The notes under the pieces are model-generated. The model was not told where the DNA came from and did no database searches. It saw only the letters and a program-made list of their open reading frames with translations. Shown piece after piece: positions 1 through 6,532 of a stretch of DNA of 64,000 nucleotides. A program made the translations under genes and the position numbers. Where the stretch lies: assembly GCF_000316115.1 (NCBI RefSeq), contig NZ_JH993797.1, positions 2,156,486 to 2,220,485 on the forward strand, given 5' to 3'. Every line of letters starts with the position of its first letter. The first letter of the stretch is position 1. The DNA comes from Leptolyngbya sp. PCC 7375 (lineage in GTDB: Bacteria > Cyanobacteriota > Cyanobacteriia > Phormidesmidales > Phormidesmidaceae).

Positions 1-607
1 CTAGCAGTTCTGGTATCTCATCGTAGAGAGCGTCATCGCAGTAGTGCATGCCAAACACATCACAGGTATAGAGCACCTGAGTCCCACTGTCGTAGGTGAA
101 GATTGTGTCGGGCCAGTGAAGATTAGGAGCCGAAACAAACTCCAGACAGTGCCCCTGTCCCAAATTTAGCTGGCTGCCACTCTTAACCAATTGAAAAGCA
201 AATGGACGATGCAGCTGATGTTGTAAAAACTGAATGGCTACCTTAGAGCCTACTATTGTCAGCTGGGGCACAATCTCCAACAAACGGCCAATTAAGCCAC
301 TGTGGTCTGGTTCAGTGTGATTGACGACAAGATAATCAATTGTTGTTGGATCCACCAGACCTTCGAGAGTCTCAAAATATAACGCTTCAAATTTTTGGTG
401 AGACGTGTCAACTAACGCAGTTTGATCGCCACGGATGAGAAAAGAATTATAAGTAGTTCCATTTTTTAACTCGAATTCGATATCGAAACGGTCTCGATCC
501 CAGTCAAGGCAACGAATTGCTGTAGAACCCAAGGCAATTTCAGCGGTTTGGACTGTCAGGCTATTTGGTGAAGCCGTTGTTATTGACGGAGCAGCAAGAG
601 TAACCAT
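1..607 (-). CDS. flv3: Flavodiiron protein, Flv3-like, N-terminal part (cut by window edge)
   Basis: The first 202 codons of a flavodiiron protein are present; the rest lies beyond the left edge. The visible part is the metallo-beta-lactamase-like diiron domain. The full iron-ligand set can be seen: H97-x-E99-x-D101-H102 in NHTEPDHSG, H164 in NLHWPD and D183 in CDVFGMHYC. Cyanobacterial Flv1-type proteins lack these canonical ligands, so Flv3 (or Flv4) is the better match, and the DRFDIEFELKNGTTYNSFLI stretch also looks Flv3-like. Flv1/Flv3 use photosynthetic electrons to reduce O2 to water in the Mehler-like reaction and protect photosystem I. The gene lies downstream of narB on the same strand, after a 380-bp gap, so co-transcription is possible but not shown. 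The Flv3 versus Flv4 choice is an inference from half a domain. Confidence 0.8.
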   Translation of the reverse strand, partial: MVTLAAPSITTASPNSLTVQTAEIALGSTAIRCLDWDRDRFDIEFELKNGTTYNSFLIRGDQTALVDTSHQKFEALYFETLEGLVDPTTIDYLVVNHTEPDHSGLIGRLLEIVPQLTIVGSKVAIQFLQHQLHRPFAFQLVKSGSQLNLGQGHCLEFVSAPNLHWPDTIFTYDSGTQVLYTCDVFGMHYCDDALYDEIPELL

Positions 608-989
608 GGGGTGAAAATCCTGACTGAAAATTTAATGGACTTGTCCCTATGGTGGCGACAGAATCAGGATCTGTAAAATGCTAATTCTCTAATTATCTTA
701 TAAGCTCAGCTAATAATTTATTGGCTATTTAATCTGCTTTGCTAATGCATAGGCGTTGATCAATTTCAAAAAGCTTTGACAGCTCTGATGACTGAGGTGC
801 TTGCAATTACATAACCACCCACCACCCCATTACCCCATTACTCATCCACTCATCCACCCATCTACAGCCCTAACCTGGGTCTTTTTTTGTGCAGTCCCCT
901 TCGTGTGGTGAACCGTTTCGAGCTGTGGTCGATCAAACGTTTGCCTAGATGCCGTTTAAACTCTCCTGAGGATCAGCCATGCTCGAACT
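608..989. other. narB-flv3 intergenic region with low-complexity CCACC/CATCC tract
   Basis: No gene is visible in these 380 bases. Positions 815-863 are a run of short pyrimidine-rich units (ccaccc, ccatta, catcca) of the kind often found in cyanobacterial gaps. The leader and promoter of the flavodiiron gene must lie here, but no clear promoter box was found. Confidence 0.5.
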
Positions 990-3221
990 TTAAACTTTCA
1001 CTGGTTCCATTGCTATTTTCTGGGCCGCTTCGAACCGAGACTTAACAGTGGCCTCATCGGAAATCTGAGGTGCCGGAATTGGAATCACCTGCACAGCACA
1101 AGCCTTAAGTTCAGGTTCCAGGGAGATTGGACAAACCTCCGGGTGAGTCAAGGCATTAACCTCCATGTTGTCACCCCAGAGAAACCCCCAGTGCATGGGC
1201 ATAAAGATGGTGCCACGGGTAATGTTTTGAGTGACCAGAACTTTTAGCTGGGCAAAGCTGCGTTGAGATCGCACCTCCACCCAATCCCCAGACTGCACCT
1301 CCAGCAACTGCGCATCCCGAGGATTCACCTCCAGCAGCGGCTCCGGATAACGCTTCGTAATCCGCTCAATCCGTCCCGTCCGACTTTGAGTATGCCAGTG
1401 CCCATACAATCGGCCCGTTGTCAGCACAAAGGGATAATCCTCATTAGGGGGCTCAGCTAGCCCTTTGATATGGAAGGCACAGAACTTAGCCTTCTGATTA
1501 GGCGTGGCAAATCGATAGTTCGTGTATAGTCGCTTGTCATGTTTGCCATAGGCGATCTCATCACTCTCCCCTGCCGGGCAAGGCCACTGAATTGGTCCCT
1601 TCGCCAGTCGCCCATGGCTGAGGCCTGTAGAATCGCATAGGCGATTGGCTGTCAGCGTCACAAACTCGTCGTATACCTCAGCAGATGTCTGCTGAGCAAA
1701 CGGTTTCTCAAAGCCCAATCGACGACCCACTTCAGCAAAAATCTCCCAGTCGGCCTTGGCTTCGCCAACAGGATTACGGAAGGCAGGACAATAGGTGACC
1801 ACCCGTTCAGAATTAGTCATAGCGCCAGCTTTCTCACCCCATTGGGTAGCGGGCAGAACTACATGGGCAAAGGCGGCAGTTTCAGTTGGGTAATAAGCGT
1901 CCTGGCAAATGGTGAAAGGAGAGTTTCTGAGGGCAGCCTGGGTGCGCTTAATATCCGGCATACTCACAGCAGGATTGGTGGCCGCGACCCAAAATACGCC
2001 TAGATCACCCCGTTCCAAGGCCAGCATCATATCCCAAGCTGCCAGACCCGGTACCGGAGAAATACTGCCCTCAGGCACCTGCCATACCTTTTCTACTATT
2101 TGGCGATGCTCTGGGTTTTTCACCAGGCGATAACCGGGTAAAATGTGAGCTAATCCACCCGCTTCTCGCCCCCCCATGGCATTGGGCTGCCCTGTGAGAG
2201 AAAAAGGACCCGCTCCAGGCTTGCCGATATTACCTGTCATCAGATGCAGGTTGATGATGGTGCGACACTTAGCAGTTCCCTCTGTGGACTGGTTCACCCC
2301 CATAGACCATAAGGATAAGACGCGCTGAGATTTGCCCCACCAGGCAGCTGCTTTGGTAAGTTCACTCAGGGTGATGCCGCAAATCTCAGTCACTCGTTCG
2401 GGGGGATAGCTTTTCACCACCTGGGCATAGTCACTAAAGCCATCAGTACAGGAGTCAATGAAGCTGGGATCGATCCAGCCATGTCTCAAGAGGAGGTGGG
2501 CAATGCCGTTGAGCAATGCAATATCGGTCCCTGGCTTAATGGCCAAATGTAAATCCGCCGCCTTTGCGGTATCGGTGCGGCGCGGGTCCACCACAATCAT
2601 CTTTACCTTGCGGTTTTTCTTGTGGTATTTTTTCAATCGATTAAATACAATCGGATGACAATCGGCTGTATTGGTCCCAATTAAAAAGGCACAGTCAGTT
2701 TGTTCTAAATCGTCGTAACAACAAGGGGGACCATCTGACCCAAAGCTTTGGATATAGCCCGCTACCGCTGACGACATACATAGGCGAGAGTTGGCATCAA
2801 AGTTGTTAGTACCTAAACAACCCTTTAATAACTTTTGTGCGGTGTAATAATCTTCTGTTTGAAACTGGCCAGACCCATACATGGCAATGGCTTCTGGACC
2901 TCGTTCGTCCAGGGTTTTACGAATCTCATAGGTGATGCGATTTAAGACATCTTCCCAAGAGACACGCTGCAATGGCTGGTCGAGAGAATCTCTCATCATT
3001 GGGTGAAGCAGTCGCCCCCGATCAAGAGAATCGCCGATGGTGCCCCCCTTGATGCATACCTGACCTTTGCTGGATGGGTGGTTGCGATCGCCCCGCGCTT
3101 GCCAAACTGGATTACCTTGTTCATCGCGATTTACAGGACGACTCGGTTGAGCAGGGGGTAATACCTCAAGGCCACAGCCTACACCGCAGTATGGGCATAG
3201 TGTTTTTGCTCCATCAGCCAT
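990..3221 (-). CDS. narB: Ferredoxin-nitrate reductase NarB
   Basis: Reduces nitrate to nitrite in the cytoplasm with electrons from ferredoxin, the first step of nitrate assimilation. It is a molybdopterin oxidoreductase of about 743 residues, the usual NarB length. The N-terminal 4Fe-4S ligands are C9, C12, C16 (CPYCGVGCG) and C56 (GQVCIKGG). The Mo-ligating cysteine is probably C148 (NSRLCMSS). The C-terminal molydopterin-dinucleotide domain carries TTGRLYGHWHTQSRTGR. The start was set at the second ATG (3219-3221) because a GGAGG lies 9 nt before it; an ATG three codons upstream (3228-3230) directly abuts the same GGAGG and is less likely. It lies 371 bases after nrtP on the same strand and is the last gene of the nirA-small ORFs-nrtP-narB series. 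The assignment is firm. Confidence 0.97.
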   Translation of the reverse strand: MADGAKTLCPYCGVGCGLEVLPPAQPSRPVNRDEQGNPVWQARGDRNHPSSKGQVCIKGGTIGDSLDRGRLLHPMMRDSLDQPLQRVSWEDVLNRITYEIRKTLDERGPEAIAMYGSGQFQTEDYYTAQKLLKGCLGTNNFDANSRLCMSSAVAGYIQSFGSDGPPCCYDDLEQTDCAFLIGTNTADCHPIVFNRLKKYHKKNRKVKMIVVDPRRTDTAKAADLHLAIKPGTDIALLNGIAHLLLRHGWIDPSFIDSCTDGFSDYAQVVKSYPPERVTEICGITLSELTKAAAWWGKSQRVLSLWSMGVNQSTEGTAKCRTIINLHLMTGNIGKPGAGPFSLTGQPNAMGGREAGGLAHILPGYRLVKNPEHRQIVEKVWQVPEGSISPVPGLAAWDMMLALERGDLGVFWVAATNPAVSMPDIKRTQAALRNSPFTICQDAYYPTETAAFAHVVLPATQWGEKAGAMTNSERVVTYCPAFRNPVGEAKADWEIFAEVGRRLGFEKPFAQQTSAEVYDEFVTLTANRLCDSTGLSHGRLAKGPIQWPCPAGESDEIAYGKHDKRLYTNYRFATPNQKAKFCAFHIKGLAEPPNEDYPFVLTTGRLYGHWHTQSRTGRIERITKRYPEPLLEVNPRDAQLLEVQSGDWVEVRSQRSFAQLKVLVTQNITRGTIFMPMHWGFLWGDNMEVNALTHPEVCPISLEPELKACAVQVIPIPAPQISDEATVKSRFEAAQKIAMEPVKV

Positions 3222-3230
3222 AGCTTGCAT

Positions 3231-3592
3231 CCTCCATCCACAAGAAATCTGTCTTATGTCAATTCGAAAATTAGATTTTTAAAGTGTCTGTTAATCAGAA
3301 CATCTAGCAAGTACAAGTATTTATACTCACGTAATTCTACTGTAGTGAAGCGCTTTAACGTAGTAGAACCTAGCGTAACTACACCCCATAGTACAAAGGT
3401 AATCCATGGGTTGACTCAATACCAACAGTAAACTTTATAAATCCTCCTCTTTAGACAGAAAAGGGGAGCGCAAACCGGCCCCCCAATCTGTTGAGTTGAC
3501 ATTGCTGTCATCACTGGTTGCTATTAATACTTGGGATAACAACAACCAGTATCGACGCTGTTTTGCTCGCTTAAGCGAACGTTGTTGTGGCG
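3231..3592. other. nrtP-narB intergenic region with two inverted repeats
   Basis: No gene is visible. An 8-bp inverted repeat (ACTGGTTG at 3513-3520, CAACCAGT at 3543-3550) and a perfect 12-bp palindrome (TCGCTTAAGCGA, 3567-3578) lie just after the nrtP stop. Neither has a T-run, so they are more likely a processing or partial termination site than a classical terminator. Confidence 0.35.
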
Positions 3593-5155
3593 TTAGCCAA
3601 CGTAGGAGCCATCAGCAGGTACAGATATGTCAGATATGTCTTCACCTTCATGGGCCTCCGCAAAGGAGCCTTTGGGCTCTTCGAGGATGAAGAAGCATAG
3701 GAAGGCAACAACAATTGCTGCAACACCTAGGGTCTGGAAGAAGATGATGTTACCGATATCTCCCTCAGGTACCAAGCTGTAAAGAGTCAGGTAAGCAACC
3801 GCACCAACGTTACCGTAAGCACCAACGTTACCAGCAATCTGACCAGTTACACGGCGCTTCACAAGGGGCACGATGGCAAATGTGGATCCTTCACCAGCTT
3901 GTACAAAGAAGGAGCAAGCCATGGTTAGGATAACGGCGAGACCAACCATAAATGTACCGCCGCCGCCGAGAGCATCACGAATACCAGGGATGCTGCTCAT
4001 GACAAGGTAACCAATGCCCATGAAGAGAGTTAAAACACCCATAGTTGTTTTACGGCTACCGAGTCTGTCGGAAATCAAACCACCGCTAGGACGAGCAAAC
4101 AAGTTCATGAATGCGTAGCTTGCGGCCAACATACCAGCCAGGGCTTTGCTCAAACCAAAGGTGCCTTCGAAGAAGGCGGGCAGCATGGATACTACAGCCA
4201 GTTCAGAACCGAAATTCACAATGTAAGTTAGCTCAAGAATGGCAACCTGCTTAAACCTATAACGATCTTCAGCAGGGTAGCGCTTAGCACCCGACAATAA
4301 GTCTTTATTGACTGTCCAGCAGTTGTAAGCCTGGAAGAGATACAGGGCGATTAGGGCTGCGATCGCAAGACCGAATGTACCTTCGTTGAGGAAACCAACT
4401 TTCTTAAGACGCCAAGCCAGAACAACCAGAATACCGGTTAGAGGTAGGTTCATCAGCATCAGACCCCAGAAGTCTCTTACCGTAGTGACCTCCATACCGC
4501 GAGTACTGGGGGGACGCTGGTAAACCTTACCAGGGGGGGTATCTTCCACGCTGAAGTAGTACAAGCATCCATAAAGGGCTGCGATGATACCAGTGGCAGC
4601 AATGACAATGCGCCAGTTGAGTAATGGACCACTGTCAGGGACCTGGAAAGCACCAGGAATGAAGTTGAGAGCAGTTGCCAGACCGACAAGAGTAAATGCA
4701 GAGAATGCAGAACCAAAGTTACCCCAGCCACCATAAATACCTTCGGCAAGACCAATCTCCTTGGGTGGAAACCACTCTGCGGTCATGCGAATACCGATGA
4801 CAAAACCAGCACCCACAATACCCATGAGCAGACGGCCAATCACCAACTGGTTAAAGCTTTGGGCAGAGGCGAAAATAATACAGGGAATCGCTGCATAGAT
4901 GAGCAACAGCGAATAGGTCAAACGAGGACCATATTTATCCAACAACATGCCGATGATGACACGAGCCGGAACTGTAAGAGCCACATTGCAAATTGCAATG
5001 GTACGAATTTGACCTACCTCCAGACCAAAATCCGCCTTAATTGCTGTCGCCAAAGGTGCCAGGTTAAACCAAACAACAAACGACAGGAAGAAGGCAAACC
5101 AGGTCATGTGGAGGATTTTGTAGCGTCCCCTAAAGGACCACATCTCTCCTAGCAT
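3593..5155 (-). CDS. nrtP: Nitrate/nitrite permease of the major facilitator superfamily, NrtP
   Basis: Takes up nitrate and nitrite across the plasma membrane. It has 520 residues with about 12 hydrophobic segments. It carries hallmarks of the NNP family: WFNLAPLATAIKADFGL near residue 28, RVIIGMLLDKYGPR, MTAEWFPPKE and the glycine-rich GGWGNFGSAF. NrtP replaces the ABC-type NrtABCD system, typically in marine and some filamentous cyanobacteria. The long cytoplasmic loop around residues 205-300 is usual for the cyanobacterial branch. It is flanked by small ORFs and nirA upstream and by narB downstream. It appears to have its own NtcA-type promoter (5438-5479), giving a leader of roughly 270 nt. 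A GGAGA-like sequence (rc of tctcc, 5165-5169) precedes the ATG. The family call is firm; nitrate versus nitrite preference cannot be read from sequence. Confidence 0.96.
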   Translation of the reverse strand: MLGEMWSFRGRYKILHMTWFAFFLSFVVWFNLAPLATAIKADFGLEVGQIRTIAICNVALTVPARVIIGMLLDKYGPRLTYSLLLIYAAIPCIIFASAQSFNQLVIGRLLMGIVGAGFVIGIRMTAEWFPPKEIGLAEGIYGGWGNFGSAFSAFTLVGLATALNFIPGAFQVPDSGPLLNWRIVIAATGIIAALYGCLYYFSVEDTPPGKVYQRPPSTRGMEVTTVRDFWGLMLMNLPLTGILVVLAWRLKKVGFLNEGTFGLAIAALIALYLFQAYNCWTVNKDLLSGAKRYPAEDRYRFKQVAILELTYIVNFGSELAVVSMLPAFFEGTFGLSKALAGMLAASYAFMNLFARPSGGLISDRLGSRKTTMGVLTLFMGIGYLVMSSIPGIRDALGGGGTFMVGLAVILTMACSFFVQAGEGSTFAIVPLVKRRVTGQIAGNVGAYGNVGAVAYLTLYSLVPEGDIGNIIFFQTLGVAAIVVAFLCFFILEEPKGSFAEAHEGEDISDISVPADGSYVG

Positions 5156-5437
5156 CAGTTCTATTCTCCTGGACAGACAAACATTTCACTTTCCTTCTGA
5201 AATTCACTCATTAGTAGATTTCAGACTGCTGCTTTTTTAGAACAAAATCGCTAATGCTATGGATCCTGAAAGGACAACAGACAACGCGACGCAACAGATT
5301 TAATAGTGGATAGCCCTTAATCTCTCTAATCAACTCACTCTAAAAAAACAAAAATCATTGACAAAAAAACTTGATGAAATCTGCCGATTTAAGATTAGTT
5401 GAACAGATGAATTCTCAAGCCAAATCACCATAGCGTT

Positions 5438-5479
5438 ACATTATCGGTGAGCAACAAGTAAAAATGTGCCTTTCGCTAC
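5438..5479 (-). promoter_or_regulatory. NtcA-type promoter of nrtP (one mismatch)
   Basis: Read on the minus strand, GTA-GCGAAAGG-CAC (5466-5479) matches the NtcA box GTA-N8-TAC except for one base. Exactly 22 nt later comes TAATGT (5438-5443), which fits the TAN3T -10 element. This is the canonical class II NtcA-activated layout, and it predicts nrtP induction under nitrogen limitation independent of nirA read-through. Confidence 0.6.
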
Positions 5480-5691
5480 CATTAATGCCAAGTGATTCTT
5501 TTTTTGCATGTGATTGTTTGTTTTTTGCATAAAGCAGTCCAAGAGGCTGAAGTGAAAGCAGTTTGGCCACCCTATTGGATCACTCTTCTGCGTATGTCGT
5601 GGCCAGTAGCTACAAGATTCCTGGTGCTCGTTTCATAGCTTAGATGCAAGACTTTAGAGAGTGACTGATATTAGAATGCTTTTTCAGCTAA

Positions 5692-5727
5692 AAAGCCTGA
5701 CATTCCCTGAGCGGAATGTCAGGCTTT
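5692..5727 (-). terminator. Intrinsic terminator after the 65-residue small ORF
   Basis: A perfect 15-bp stem (AAAGCCTGACATTCC and its complement) with a 6-nt loop. Read on the minus strand it ends in TTTTT. It lies 150 bases after the small ORF stop and 250 bases before the nrtP promoter, so the small-ORF unit and the nrtP-narB unit are probably separate transcripts. Confidence 0.8.
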
Positions 5728-5766
5728 CAAGAGATTTTATCGAGAAACTAACTGTCTATGCTACTC

Positions 5767-5845
5767 GCTAGCTTGTCTAATTCTCACTAGCTTGTCTAGC
5801 TGTTCGCTAGCTTGTCTAGCTGTTCGCTAGCTTGTCTAGCTAATT
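5767..5845. repeat. Four tandem copies of a 20-bp unit (GCTAGCTTGTCTAGCTGTTC)
   Basis: Four head-to-tail copies, the first and last diverged. The unit contains GCTAGC and its variants, so it can fold on itself. It sits between the small ORF and its terminator and would lie in the 3' untranslated part of that transcript. Confidence 0.85.
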
Positions 5846-5885
5846 AATGGCAAACTACTGGCCAATTAATGACAAACTACTGGCC
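5842..5885. repeat. Two tandem copies of a 22-bp unit overlapping a stop codon
   Basis: AATTAATGGCAAACTACTGG plus CC, followed by a copy with one change (G to A). The second copy contains the stop codon (5877-5879) and last codons of the 65-residue ORF, so the duplication arose at the end of that gene. Confidence 0.85.
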
Positions 5886-6074
5886 AAGTTCAGACCACAA
5901 CGTAGCCTGGTGAGGAGTAACGTTAGTCACATCTGCGGTTGTAGCTGGCTGAGCTAAGTAAACGCGAACAGCAGTGTAACCCACCACAAACATGGAAAAC
6001 GCTGCTAGAACAGCCGCCAAAGTTCGATCTAGGCTGGAAACTTGAGTAGACATGGCACGAGTCTGGGAGTCCAT
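5877..6074 (-). CDS. Small single-pass membrane protein in the nitrate cluster (65 aa, unknown)
   Basis: Not recognised as a named family. The 65-residue product has a polar N-terminus, one clear membrane segment at about residues 18-40 (LAAVLAAFSMFVVGYTAVRVY) and a short polar tail ending in TLWSELGQ. A second in-frame ATG at residue 8 is an alternative start. It follows the 54-residue ORF by 76 bases, has an intrinsic terminator downstream, and lies between nirA and nrtP on their strand. Its position inside a nitrate regulon suggests a role tied to nitrite reductase, nitrate/nitrite transport or the membrane side of nitrogen assimilation, but this is inference only. The codon use looks like its neighbours. 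Confidence 0.65.
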   Translation of the reverse strand: MDSQTRAMSTQVSSLDRTLAAVLAAFSMFVVGYTAVRVYLAQPATTADVTNVTPHQATLWSELGQ

Positions 6075-6150
6075 ATAACTAACCCTGAACTATAATGTCA
6101 GCTCAAGCATCCCATAATTATTCTGTAGCAAACAATACTGTTTACGAAAT

Positions 6151-6315
6151 TTAGTCTTGAAACGAGTAGCTGACTGTTTCAGAAGCAGTGAATGGTTGTA
6201 TAAATTGCTCAGTTAATGACATGGGTAGTCCAGTCTGGTGCGAAATAATGCCGTGGGCTACTCCAGCAGTAAGACCCAGGAAAGCAGGAAATATCAGTGA
6301 CTTTAGATTATCCAT
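6151..6315 (-). CDS. Very small hydrophobic protein in the nitrate cluster (54 aa, unknown)
   Basis: An open frame of 54 codons starting MDNLKSLIFPAFLGLTAGVA. Residues 5-25 form one hydrophobic segment followed by HGIISHQTGLPMSLTEQFIQ and a polar end. It fills most of the space between nirA and the 65-residue ORF on the same strand. About 110 bases upstream is a perfect TGCA-N5-TGCA element (6425-6437), and the nirA terminator lies just before that, so this ORF probably starts a short two-gene unit. No strong Shine-Dalgarno sequence is visible, which is common in cyanobacteria. The family is not recognised. The evidence for coding is compositional and contextual only. Confidence 0.5.
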   Translation of the reverse strand: MDNLKSLIFPAFLGLTAGVAHGIISHQTGLPMSLTEQFIQPFTASETVSYSFQD

Positions 6316-6421
6316 TAGTTAGAAAGCGTTTCTAATGATGCCAATAATGCCCATGGTTTATACGCCAGTTCTGTAACATTTTTAACGGCGTTAACAAACT
6401 GATTTTTATTTTGCATATATC

Positions 6422-6440
6422 AAATGCATTATTTGCATTT
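6422..6440. promoter_or_regulatory. NtcB-type LysR site ahead of the two small ORFs
   Basis: AAATGCA-TTATT-TGCATTT is a perfect inverted repeat containing TGCA-N5-TGCA (6425-6437). This is the motif associated with NtcB-dependent, nitrite-responsive activation of the cyanobacterial nirA operon. A further TGCA is at 6412-6415. It sits between the nirA terminator and the 54-residue ORF. Confidence 0.55.
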
Positions 6441-6473
6441 TTACAGATGTTTTACTGTCGTTGTTCCTAATAA

Positions 6474-6509
6474 AAACCTCCTTGATAGTTGATGCTGTCA
6501 AGGAGGTTT
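6474..6509 (-). terminator. Intrinsic terminator of nirA
   Basis: A perfect 12-bp stem (AAACCTCCTTGA / TCAAGGAGGTTT) with a 12-nt loop. On the minus strand it is followed by TTTTTATT. It starts 24 bases after the nirA stop codon, so nirA is probably largely monocistronic. Confidence 0.85.
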
Positions 6510-6532
6510 GCAATTGTCAAAATGATGCTTTC

